64,000 nucleotides of DNA. Origin: Styela clava (Eukaryota > Chordata > Ascidiacea > Stolidobranchia > Styelidae). Position numbers and translations under genes: made by a program. Below, one piece after another: positions 24,201-34,169 of the stretch. Numbering within the stretch: position 1 is the first letter of the stretch; the number at the start of each line of letters is the position of its first letter. Location: positions 12,615,135 through 12,679,134 of the forward strand of contig NC_135255.1 in assembly GCF_964204865.1 (NCBI RefSeq), read 5' to 3'. Under the pieces are notes generated by a model, which had not been told where the DNA came from, did no database searches, and saw only the letters and a program-made list of their open reading frames with translations.

Positions 24201-26797
24201 TTTGCGTATAAATTCAACAAAAATATATAACTAATCAAGGCGTATAAAATAACAAGTATTGAAAAATAGCACAACCAAATTAGGTACTTATACTTATGAT
24301 GTTGAAATAATACTAATCTATAATTCGGAAATTCGCACGCCATCTGAGTGGTAAGAGTATCCGTAATAAAAACAAACAAAATACGTTTACAGGCTATCAA
24401 TTTAACGATGATGATTTGCGTGAAAACAAAATTTTGACATATCACCGAATTATTGAGGCGATGAAATTTGCATATTGTAAAAAAAGAAGGCTCGGAGATA
24501 CAGATTTCTATCCACATAATATTAAGAAGGTAACATTTTTTTTATTAAGGCTATGACTAAAAATCTACTCGTTTCCCCCGTATGTTCCTGTACAATAGAC
24601 AAATTATTTAACCCAATAAATGCCTCCAAAAAATTTCAGCTGAGGATAGGATTCGCGTCATTGATTGAACTCTGAGGCTTTTCTGATTTTTATGATTATT
24701 ATAGTTTTACTTGATTCAGATCGTCGATGAAATGCTTACTGAAGAGTATTGCGAAGAAATAAGAATGAAAATTGACGATTTCGAAACTCATTCACAAGAA
24801 TATTACGAAGAAATCCTTCCACTTCCGGAAGAATGTGGGACGGGGCATTTGGGAATTGTCGGTCCAGATGGAAGTGCAATTGCTATGACCAGCACAATAA
24901 ATAGAGCGTGTTTAGTTTGTTTAGAATTAAACATAAATTTGATTTCAAAGCATCAGACAATAATTAATTGAACTCAATGTAAGCACTGAATAAAATATCG
25001 AGATCGACAACTTCTGAGATGCTGAGAACTAAATTAAAATTAATTTGCTAATCCAAATCATATCACAGCTTTTTATCATAAATTTTTGATAAGCTATGAT
25101 ATTGCTACCCCAGATATACGACGTTATCTAATTTTGATATCGCCTACAAAATATTATGAGTATGTTGTGACAATGTTTACTATAACAGCACCAGCAGAAT
25201 GAATCCGGTGCCCACGAGAATGCTTCTTCTTCATTTTGACATCAATGAATCAACGAATTCAAACAATACAACATTGAGTAATTTGTCCATGATTCCTTCA
25301 AGATTATATTTCTTTTGGGTTCGTAAAATACATTAGTGGTCTAAGAAAAAAAAAAATCCGATAAAAATGAATTGATATAACAAGTATGGAATTCTCATGT
25401 TTAAACTCCAATTTTCAGGTTTGGCAGCCACGTTTATGGCGAACGAACTGGCATCATATTCAATGACCAGATTGTGGCATTTGTGAATGGTTTGTAAAAA
25501 AGTTGACTACTTGTTTGTTGTTACAAATGATAAAACGTATCTAGTTGAACAGTAGACATACTTTATTATACAGACGGTCTTGCGGATGCCGATAAATCAT
25601 ATAACAGGATCCAACCCGGCAAAAGATCATTGACTTACATTGCTCCAGCTATTATACTCAATCGAAATATAAAAGATACGTCCGTGAAAATGGTATTTGG
25701 CGGTTCTGGAGGCACATTTCTCCTAAGTTCGGTTGCTTGGGTAAGTCGACAACAAAATGTTCATATTAGGTTACAAGGGGTGCAATATACCCATCTTGTG
25801 ACAACACAATAAATAAAAATCATGATGTTTCATTGTACGAAATTTCCAAGGTGGTGCTAAGTATCAAAATGAGAATATCCACGACATTCATATCAACATA
25901 TATATGATATGATAACACAATTCGTCAAATAATTGCTTCTTAAAAATAAGTATTCGTCCTTTTATAAAAATTGATTTGTTTGTATGTCGTAGGTAAAGCG
26001 GAAACTGTTTTACACAAAACAGTGAAGAGGTGCTACTAATAAAATATGGAACCTCCAGAAGTATGCGCACCAAGATGGCGCACAACCTGAACATAGTATG
26101 TGTGTACCGGTTAGGATTCAGGTTGTGAAACATCTTGGTGCGCATACTTTTGGAGTACCAAAATATGTTCCTATGCACGCTATTCAAAAATTGGATCTTT
26201 CGAGTAGGAAACGAGAAATGTAGTTAACATTTTTATCAAGTTACAAGAGTACAACCTACATTACGTCAAAGCTAAATTTCATTCATATCATTTATTTCTC
26301 AGTCAATCATGCAACATTTGTGGTTCAACAAAAGCATTGACGAGGCGATTAGATCAAAAAGGCCAACACATCCCGGCAGGGAAGCAAATATATTGTATTT
26401 AGAAGAGAATATGGACGAGGTGCGTCATAGCAATTTTTCATTGTTATTTTTTTATCGGTAATTATTTCAAAATAGGTTTAATTAAGAATTACTGGAGTAT
26501 AAGCTTTAAAAAATCAAATAACCGCAACATAAATTATGCTATTTTTGCTTGTAGTATATCAGGAATTTGTTACAAAATCTGATAATATTATCCAATTAGG
26601 CCGATGGACGCAAATGACTAGACGTATTCGGAATTATTTTTAAACAGGAAGTAGTTCAAGGACTCAAAGAACGTGGCCATGATGTAGAAATGTTAAGTGG
26701 ATACAAATCTAACGTTCATGCTATTGTGAGATTGGATAACAATAAACTGGCTGCTAAAGTCGACGATAGAAGAGGGGGATCTCCAGACGGATATTAG
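21229..26797 (+). CDS. Gamma-glutamyltransferase-like protein, active site altered (first exon not found)
   Basis: Member of the gamma-glutamyltransferase (glutathione hydrolase) family, normally a cell-surface Ntn-hydrolase that cleaves glutathione. Exons: 21229-21396, 21567-21709, 21946-22138, 22451-22657, 23892-24004, 24393-24529, 24720-24907, 25419-25489, 25574-25740, 26303-26419, 26648-26797. Phases join to about 550 residues (human GGT1 569). The N-terminal signal-anchor exon is unplaced. Conserved: EGGSVVDAAIASMLTLG, GIGGGC, GRSIAP (substrate Arg), EGADAFYNGSLT, GTGHLG (nucleophile Thr after which the chain self-cleaves), TSTIN, GGSGGT and the ending DDRRGGSPDGY. Altered: the Ser-Ser pair in PGKQPLSSM is Thr-Tyr (PGKRSLTYI), and the NNEMDDF substrate loop is NDQIVAF. 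So it may self-process yet lack normal transferase activity, as suspected for GGT7-type relatives. The frame is open throughout, so it is not an ordinary pseudogene. The donor after 24907 (AGAGC/GTGTTT) is inferred from homology. Confidence 0.85.
22802..22959. mobile_element. 158-bp hAT MITE with perfect 8-bp target duplication
   Basis: Lies in the GGT-like intron between exons ending 22657 and starting 23892. Left end CAGGGTGTGCAACTTTTAAT; right end read inverted is CAGGGATGTGCAACCTGCGG. Both flanks are CTTTACAT (22794-22801 and 22960-22967), a perfect 8-bp duplication. The GC-rich GGCCCGCGGGCC palindrome near the right end is typical of this widespread hAT MITE type. Confidence 0.85.
23056..23130. 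mobile_element. Partial hAT MITE, same family as 10486-10800
   Basis: AGGGCTGGGAATGATTAATC and the following GATGGTTAAGGGTTAC match the left 75 bp of the 10486 element (GAGCTGGGAATAG, then GATGGTTAATGGTTAC). No right terminal repeat was found, so this is a truncated copy, also inside the GGT-like intron. Confidence 0.55.
26042..26165. mobile_element. Fold-back MITE in a GGT-like intron
   Basis: Arms 26053-26077 and 26131-26155 (about 25 bp, 2 mismatches) are inverted copies: left arm core AAGTATGCGCACCAAGATG, right arm CATCTTGGTGCGCATACTTT. Weaker complementarity extends outward (GGAAC against GTACC) and inward (CACAACCTGAA against CAGGTTGTG). The unit would form a long hairpin. A related arm, CATCTTGGTTCGCATACTTC, lies at about 27187-27206, so it is a dispersed family. 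Confidence 0.7.
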
Positions 26798-27314
26798 TTG
26801 TTAAAAAAAAAGGATCATTGTGTATCTCACGTATAGCTTATGAGCGAGATGAGATTGAAATATGATTGTATCTTGTATCTATTTACATTTTCTTATCGAA
26901 AAGTTTCATTGAAGCATTTGTAATTATTGGGAACTGTGAAGTAATCGAAAATTTTCATTCGGCGCGCTCATCAACTCCCTGTCGGCCGCATTAAATACAA
27001 ATAAATGGGGGCTTCCGAATGTAATATGTGTACTAGGTTAGGGTTATGCCATAATTTTAGGTATAAATACTACGGGAGGATCTTGGCTAGTCTTCGAACT
27101 GATAATAGGACTAAAATAAGGAAAATTGGAAAAAAAATTATCGCCTAACCCTAACCTGTTACCCATGTTACGTTCCGATGTCCGCCATCTTGGTTCGCAT
27201 ACTTCGGGAGCACCAATAAATGCAATATGGCAGCCAATAGCAAAAAGATTGTGCACCCCTGGTCTATAATTTATCTATGTCATTTGTGATCCCCTATTTA
27301 ATGATGCCTCATAA
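26798..27314. other. GGT-like 3' flank with fold-back MITE relative
   Basis: Holds the GGT-like 3' UTR; an AATAAA near 26999 is a possible poly(A) signal. From about 26998 to 27235 there is an element-like stretch containing TTAGGGTT and AACCCTAACC-type inverted segments and the arm shared with the fold-back element at 26042-26165. Bases 27307-27314 (CCTCATAA) are the target duplication of the next element. Confidence 0.45.
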
Positions 27315-28690
27315 CAGGGCTTCCCAAACTTTTGAGCTCGCGGCCCCTTTTAATATATTAACATTTTTCGCGGCGCTTGTTCACGTTAATAATGTTAAAC
27401 AGTTCGAAATGTGCATTTTCGCTATTTTATTGACACAGCTGCCGTAATTCTCAACTCTTAGTAGGCCTACTCAATAACAAAAATAAGGACATATTTACTC
27501 AGATTAACGTTACTAAATGTGTAATGGGTGCGGCATGGTTCTTATCCGGAATTGTTACTCACTCTTATTGATCAAAATCAAAATGTGCGACGCCAAATTA
27601 TCAGGGAGAAAACTCGCGGCGCACCTACACGAAAAATATGCTGCCTCAAAATGAAACACAATTTGTCAGCATTAAGGTGTACTTTATGCTTTTTGAGGTT
27701 TATATTCATGCAGGCCAAAAAATAAAATCAAAAGGTTTAACTTTTATTTCTTATGTTCAATAATCTCGGTTCAGCAAATGAATAAACTGCAGCCTACAAA
27801 ATTGCAGCATGTAGGGTTCATCTCTTCTGTTACGTAACAATAGACCCTACGTAACAGAAAGTGAACAACATAGAACGGTAAATTGAATTTGATTTATATA
27901 CAGATCATTTGCAATAATGGGAAACAATAAAACATTAAGAATAAATAAAATTGGTAAAATATTCAATCATATATTAGTTAATATTCAACACAAAATTTCC
28001 TGATTCGTGAACCTTTCAACCAACCTATATCTTCTACTTTTACTGAAAAAAGTAACATTAAATCGATCTCATATGTGATGGTGTTATAATAAAAAGTTTA
28101 ATTATGAAAATAAAGAATATTTTTCCTTGGTTCAAAGAGCGTTGCGCACTCCCATCCCTTTTGCGATTTTGTATTTATATAAAGCAGGCTTTTCTACCAG
28201 GGTCCATTAAATGTGATTTCACTGACTGTTGTTAGATTTTGTTTGTTCGTTTATAATAAACTCATTGCAAAAAGGTCTTTTATTGAAAAGTATCAATACG
28301 TATTTTCACGGGGAGCCGCAACTTTTTTGGAGGGCGCAACTTTTTTGGAGGTTAATAATCTTTATGTAGCAGTTTTTAAATAAAAACGTGCTATTTATAA
28401 GTAAAAGGAAATCGGTATCCATATTGGTATAATAAAAAATCTTGTTATTCTCTACATACCCCACAAATAAGCCTTAGTGTTATTTTCGAATGAAAATTGA
28501 AGACACTGTCTTATTTTTGGGGAAACACGATATCGTGAAAATTTTTGTTTTATACCTTTTTTAATAATTGAATTTCAAATTAATAGTCTGAAAAAGTACA
28601 ACAAATATAGTACTTTGTGTGAAATTGGTGTTATCTTTGCGGCCCTCAAAATTCGTTTCCAGGGCCGCGGCCCCTAGTTTGGGAAGCCTG
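27315..28690. mobile_element. 1.38-kb non-autonomous hAT element
   Basis: Terminal inverted repeats are CAGGGCTTCCCAAACTTTTG on the left and, read inverted, CAGGCTTCCCAAACTAGGGG on the right. Subterminal GCGGCCCC occurs at both ends. Flanks are CCTCATAA (27307-27314) and CTTTATAA (28691-28698), 6 of 8 bases identical, so it is an older hAT-style insertion. The interior lacks a transposase. The segment GCGACGCCAAATTATCAGGG (about 27587) recurs in the SLC5 intron element at 49851, so they belong to one family. An internal TTCTGTTACGTAAC...TACGTAACAGAA palindrome lies at 27818-27861. Confidence 0.75.
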
Positions 28691-28698
28691 CTTTATAA

Positions 28699-29404
28699 AA
28701 CCTTATCGACTCATGATGACGTCATAATAGTTCTTCAAAGTATATTATGACAGCATAAATAAATTCGCTCGTGAATACCAAAGCTAATCACCCAAACTGA
28801 TTGAAGTATGTTGAATTAATTTAAAATTATAGTTCGAAACCGTATGACGCTCCTAGGCTTCGGTTGACGTTGCCTAATGGTAAATACGGCACTCCAAATA
28901 TATACATGTGGTACATTGGCACTAATGTGGAGCTGCATATATTGTAAGTAGGCTAATCCTTACACAGGGGTAATGAGCATTCGTGCTAGAATTTGTGCAA
29001 GAGTATATTATATTATATTATAGTATATTATTTTTATAGTTCAACAACATACTGTAATCGATGCCAATTGATCTGCGAAGTTGCATAATTCAAGACAGGT
29101 TCTTACATAACTCAAGGATATGCATAATGTTTTCTTCCACATCACGGCAACTGTTCTGCCATTGCACAACATACAAAAAGAGCTGATATGTTTCCTGCTG
29201 CATTTTATTGTGGCAAATTACCAGAACAATATTGCATAAAGCAATGTTCAAATTACAATCTCAATCATACAACTACAATTCAAACTTTTTAGCAGAACTG
29301 TGAATCTCTGCGTAAACATTCGCTGTGCAGAAATCTCCATTTTCCAACGCCAGAGGAGTGACCTAGCATCAATTGAATCATCGCGCCCTGATTTCGCATC
29401 ATAG
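28699..29404. other. Spacer left of the Gypsy element
   Basis: AT-rich and non-coding, with a short TATTATATTATAGTATATTA run near 29008. No gene or repeat supported. The last 4 bases (ATAG) are the left target-site duplication of the LTR element. Confidence 0.4.
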
Positions 29405-30141
29405 TGTGGCGTACCAAAATTGATATCACCACTCAGGTTCTTTCTGCCAGCTTATCGGACACTGAAGTTGCAATAGATGTCGTTCACAAAATAATCTTCT
29501 TGCGGTTCCAATTACAGCAGAGTAACTAAGTTAACTAACTAGATTAATTATACACCTGTAAGAACTTAATACAACCAAATACTCCAATAAGAAATACAAT
29601 AAACAAATAAAAACACAGTACAAATACCGTAGGTTACATACGTAACACAAGATACGGAATTGGTCTATGACGTCACAGTCATGAACTATTTACTTATAAT
29701 GGGATACTAAAAACCGAGTAAAACATACCTAGATATACATAAGAATAACTAGTATGACACTAAAGATACAACACAAATCCTATCTTATCGACAAACACGT
29801 AATATACATGGAAATACGCATAGAAATCACACAGGAAATAAACTGCGAAAATAGACTAGTTACGGAAGTGTTAAATACAAGCTAACTAGTGAACAGAGCT
29901 ATGCCAAACTGGAGAAATAGTAAACCTGTACTACTAATATCATTTTACAACAATAATTACACAAATTAACGGCAATAAAACACTATAACAATAACCTAAT
30001 ACCCAGAGAAATATCTACACTGCCGGCAGTCTGACAAACCAGCTGAAAGAGAAAGTTACACAGCTGTTCACTAGTGACTCAAGTGGTAAGAATAAATATG
30101 GGCATACAGAATAAAACAGAGTTATAGACGTGGTCGTCTCA
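29405..30141 (-). repeat. 3' LTR of the Gypsy element
   Basis: 737 bp beginning TGTGGCGTACC and ending GGTCGTCTCA on the plus strand, i.e. TG...CA on either strand. By eye it equals 35933-36669 except for one A/G difference, in AAAACCGAGTAAAAC here against AAAACCGGGTAAAAC there. Confidence 0.95.
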
Positions 30142-30160
30142 TTACTCCCCCCTTTTTCAG
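30142..30160 (-). other. Polypurine tract of the Gypsy element
   Basis: On the minus strand GAAAAAGGGGGGAGTAA directly precedes the 3' LTR. This is the usual position and composition of the primer for plus-strand DNA synthesis in LTR elements. Confidence 0.8.
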
Positions 30161-30302
30161 ATGGGAAATTACAACGAAATTTTCCATCTTCAAAATTGAA
30201 AAACCATAAAAATGTGAAGAAACTGCAAAGAACTGTACACTCAAATGAAATGTATATCTAAAATCAAAACAATCAATTGTTAAAAGCACTATCACAGTCA
30301 AA

Positions 30303-33300
30303 TCAAATGTAATCATCCAAATATCTAGGCCTTCGCCTAGTACGTTGGCCATTATCAGAGTTCGCATCAACTGTAACTTCTTCTGGTACAGTGTCTGGCC
30401 TTGAAGAGAAAGGTAATTCATCAAAAATATCATGAGCAGCCTGCTCATTATTTTCCATAATAGGTTCCACATCAGGTAAAATGTCAAATCCGGTTAAGTC
30501 AATGTCGTTGTCTTCTTCATCTTCATGAAGGTAAGGTCTTAACTTGTCAACATGTACAACTCGAGAACGTGTTCCCGAATTCTTCTGAATCCTATACAAG
30601 TGATTAGGTAAACAGTCCACAATTCGATAAGGTCCAATCCAAGGAATACTCAGCTTGCGATGCTTTGGTGGATAATAATACCACACCAATTCATCTCTCT
30701 GAAAAGTAAGTGGTTTAACACCCAGATCAAAATTTCGCTTTTGTCTGGTTGCAGCAGCATTTAGATGTTGCCTAGCATGAAGAAAAGCTTTTTCAGTTGC
30801 ACAGGAAAACCATTCGACAAATTCAGTGTAACAAGGATGAGTTGATGACTCAGGTTTGCCAAACATAACATCAACAGGCATCTCGATTTCTCGTCCAAGC
30901 ATTAACTTGTTCGGTGAATATCCTGTACTATCATGTACAGTGGAGCGATATGCCATACAAAGATATGGGAGATGGTCGTCCCAATCATTTCGATTCTCAT
31001 TTACAAAAGCTTTCAACATCTGCTGTATGGTCCTGTTGAAACGTTCAACTTGTCCATCTGAACGAGGATGATATGGAGTTGTTCGAGTCTTTTGAATCCC
31101 GTACAATTGACACATTTCTGAAAATAATTTTGATTCAAAGTCTCTTCCTTGATCTGAGTGGAGAATTCTTGGTACCCCAAATCTCGAAAAGAATTGAGTA
31201 ACCAATGCATCAGCAGTGGTGTCAGCTCGCTGATTTGGTAAAGCAAAACATTCTACCCATTTAGAGAAATAGTCCGACAAAACCAAAATGTGTTCATTTC
31301 CATTTTCAGTTACAGGCAATGGTCCAAGAAAATCAATGGCAATCCTTTCCATAGGAGCTCCAGATATAAGTTGTTTCAAATCTCCCTGTCTTCTTCCGTA
31401 AAGCATCTTGGTCGAAGCACAAGACTTGCAAAATTTGCACCATTTGAGAATGTCCTTTTTGAAACCAGGCCAATAAAATCTGCGCCTTATACTCTTGAAA
31501 GTTCGATTGGCACCAAGATGACCTGCAGTGCGCAAAGAATGGAGCTTATGAAACAAGTCCTGCCTCAAATTTGATGGAACAATCAATTGGATATGCGATT
31601 CCTCCGATTTACAATCAGGAATCCAACGACGATAGAGAAGTCCATTATCTACAAAAATCAAGTCCCACTGCGACATTAAACGTTTGGTCACTGTTGATTC
31701 AGGCATGTATTCTTGAATGTCAGGTTTCTGAGCAGTAAGTTGTTTCCATTTCAAAACAGCAGAAATATCTGGATCTTCACTTTGCCAAGATTTAATTTGC
31801 TCATCTGTGTAGGTATCTAGCCAATTACAATCGGAACAGTCTGACGATGATTGACCGGGCTGTTTTGATATTGCACTTACAGTAACATTACTCACAGCCA
31901 CATCACCATTGGTACCACAATCAGAACAATCTTCTCGTTTGCATTTGCGAACTTGGCGTGACAATCCATCAGCATTGCCATGTTTCAGGCCAGGTCTGTG
32001 TTCAATCTTAAAGTCATAAGCGCCAAGTGTTAATATCCATCTTGCTAACATTCCTTGAGCTTCGCGAAAATTGATCAACCATTTCAGAGCAGCATGATCT
32101 GTGCGAATTCTGAACGGTCTCCCGAGAAGAAAATGACTGAAGTGACGAACAGCCCACACCACAGCTAATAGTTCCCGGTGTGTAGCACAGTATCTACGTT
32201 GAGACTTGGACATAGTCTTACTGGCATAAGAAAGTACACGTTCATTGTCGTCCTGAACTTGAGATAACACTGCACCAATCCCAAAACCACTGGCATCAGT
32301 ATCCAATACAAATTCGCCGATTGTCCTCGGAAAGCTAAGAATTGGGGCAGATGTCAGACAATGCTTCAAAGTTTCAAAAGCCTTTTGACATTCAGTACTC
32401 CATACAAAGGAAATATTCTTCCTGGTCAATCGAATAAGAGGTCCAGCAATTGTTGAATAATCTTGAACAAACTTCCGGTAGTAGTTTGCTGTGCCTAGAA
32501 AACTACGAATATCGCTGACAGAATTTGGCGTTTTCCATTCTTTAATAGCCGCAACATTTCCAGGGTCGCAACAGACACCGTCAGATGAAATAAGATAACC
32601 AAGATAAGAGGTGCTTCGACGGAAAAGTTTACATTTCGAGGGCTTCAATCGTAAACCGGCACGGCGAAGTCTTATAAAAACTTCCCGAAGATTTGAGAGT
32701 GCCATTGAGAAATCACTACCATGAGCCAAAACATCATCAAGAAAATTGAAACACCCGTTCCACAGGAGATCACCAAGGATATTGTCCATCATCCGTTCGA
32801 ATGTTGCGGGAGCATTCGCCAAACCGAACGGCATCACTACAAAGTGAAAATGACCACGGCCTGGGATGCTGAATGCTGTCTTTTCACGGTCTGCAGGATC
32901 AACCTCCACTTGCCAATATCCGCTAGCGAGATCAAGAGTTGAGAACCATTGTGCTCCGTTTAAGGACTCAATGATATCCTCAATACGCGGCAAGGGATAT
33001 GCGTCCTTGTATGTGACGTCATTAAGTAATCTAAAATCCACGCAAAATCTGGTAGAACCATCCTTTTTGGGAACTAGGACAATGGGAGAAGAATATGGGG
33101 AATCGCTGGGTTCTATGACACCCTGAGCCAGCATATTATCAACAGCTTCTTCGGCCATCTTCCTACGCGCCCACCCCATTCGACGAGGAGCCTGCCGAAT
33201 CGGCTGTGGTGTGGTTGTGATGATCCTATGCTTTGCTGCTGAAGTACGGCCTAGTTCACCATCTGGCCCTACAAATACATCATGAAATTCACAAATCAAA

Positions 33301-34169
33301 TTGACCAACTGTTCACGTTGACTCGGGGTTAGATCCTCAACGGAATTGACCATGTCATGTAGATGTTCTGGTAATTCAGAAGCTATAACCCGATTATCGG
33401 ATTCGTCAACTTGAATTTGTGCTACAAGTTGAGGATGTGCAATACCAAGCAAAGATCCAGCCCTGATCTTAAGTTGTCTGCCTTTTTGGTTCACCGCTAG
33501 AACAGGAACAGTGGACTTTCCTGGATCCACAACAGAAGAAATCAGCTGAATGCCATCAGCGAGGAAAGAAGAATTCAGCGGTTCAACAAGAGCAGCAACG
33601 TCAGACAAATTACTTTTCGGCCAAGGACGACTAAGTTGTGCAGGGATAACAACCTTAGAATATGGCGGTATAGTAATATCTTCTCGAACAGTTACACGAC
33701 AACACGGTACAGACTTTTCAGTAAACAGTTTGATTTCATGACCCTCTATCATCATGTGTCCAGATGATAAGTAAAGAACGCAATCATGTTCTCGGAGATA
33801 GTCCATGCCCAAAATACCATTAGACATACCTAGGTTGGCAACAACAACAGTGCGTCGCGATGCAAAAGAATCAATAGACAAATCAACTTTCAATGTACCC
33901 AGTGGTGATAAATCATGTCCTCCCACTGCTACAAGAGATTCTTCGAGCGGTGCTAAATGTGCTTCTTTCCCACCTATAGCCTCAAAGATGGAAATGTCGA
34001 TCAGAGTAGTCATAGCACCACTATCTACAAGAAAATTGAACGGTTGATTGTTTACAAGTACCTTCGCATGCCAACTATTGTCATATTGCAAGGAACAAAT
34101 ATTCAGGTCTATATTCTGGTTCGTTGGTCCGTCATCAAGTAATAATTCAGCGGACACTGAGGACCTCAA
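30303..34169 (-). CDS. pol: Gypsy Pol polyprotein (protease, RT, RNase H, integrase)
   Basis: About 1,288 residues without stops. Order: aspartic protease with LVDSGAMT (D49); reverse transcriptase with LDLASGYW (catalytic D413) and FLDD (476-479); RNase H with DTDAS (D623) and THRELLAV; a zinc-binding HHCC region (HSLRTAGH near 877, CKFCKSC 911-917); the integrase core with AIDFLG (D946), HSDQG (D1006) and GQVERFN (E1042); and a GPY/F-type module (IGPYRIVDCL). No chromodomain is evident. The frame has no ATG at its start; the first codons after the gag overlap read TTG AGG. It lies -1 relative to gag and stays open upstream past the slippery site at 34184-34193, so Pol is most likely made as a frameshift fusion with Gag and released by the protease. 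All catalytic residues I can identify are intact. Confidence 0.95.
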   Translation of the reverse strand: MRSSVSAELLLDDGPTNQNIDLNICSLQYDNSWHAKVLVNNQPFNFLVDSGAMTTLIDISIFEAIGGKEAHLAPLEESLVAVGGHDLSPLGTLKVDLSIDSFASRRTVVVANLGMSNGILGMDYLREHDCVLYLSSGHMMIEGHEIKLFTEKSVPCCRVTVREDITIPPYSKVVIPAQLSRPWPKSNLSDVAALVEPLNSSFLADGIQLISSVVDPGKSTVPVLAVNQKGRQLKIRAGSLLGIAHPQLVAQIQVDESDNRVIASELPEHLHDMVNSVEDLTPSQREQLVNLICEFHDVFVGPDGELGRTSAAKHRIITTTPQPIRQAPRRMGWARRKMAEEAVDNMLAQGVIEPSDSPYSSPIVLVPKKDGSTRFCVDFRLLNDVTYKDAYPLPRIEDIIESLNGAQWFSTLDLASGYWQVEVDPADREKTAFSIPGRGHFHFVVMPFGLANAPATFERMMDNILGDLLWNGCFNFLDDVLAHGSDFSMALSNLREVFIRLRRAGLRLKPSKCKLFRRSTSYLGYLISSDGVCCDPGNVAAIKEWKTPNSVSDIRSFLGTANYYRKFVQDYSTIAGPLIRLTRKNISFVWSTECQKAFETLKHCLTSAPILSFPRTIGEFVLDTDASGFGIGAVLSQVQDDNERVLSYASKTMSKSQRRYCATHRELLAVVWAVRHFSHFLLGRPFRIRTDHAALKWLINFREAQGMLARWILTLGAYDFKIEHRPGLKHGNADGLSRQVRKCKREDCSDCGTNGDVAVSNVTVSAISKQPGQSSSDCSDCNWLDTYTDEQIKSWQSEDPDISAVLKWKQLTAQKPDIQEYMPESTVTKRLMSQWDLIFVDNGLLYRRWIPDCKSEESHIQLIVPSNLRQDLFHKLHSLRTAGHLGANRTFKSIRRRFYWPGFKKDILKWCKFCKSCASTKMLYGRRQGDLKQLISGAPMERIAIDFLGPLPVTENGNEHILVLSDYFSKWVECFALPNQRADTTADALVTQFFSRFGVPRILHSDQGRDFESKLFSEMCQLYGIQKTRTTPYHPRSDGQVERFNRTIQQMLKAFVNENRNDWDDHLPYLCMAYRSTVHDSTGYSPNKLMLGREIEMPVDVMFGKPESSTHPCYTEFVEWFSCATEKAFLHARQHLNAAATRQKRNFDLGVKPLTFQRDELVWYYYPPKHRKLSIPWIGPYRIVDCLPNHLYRIQKNSGTRSRVVHVDKLRPYLHEDEEDNDIDLTGFDILPDVEPIMENNEQAAHDIFDELPFSSRPDTVPEEVTVDANSDNGQRTRRRPRYLDDYI

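Noticed and set aside
30122-30487. 121-codon frame after pol as a possible env or accessory gene
   Set aside because: It overlaps the 3' end of pol in another frame, runs over the polypurine tract into the LTR edge, and has no recognisable domain.
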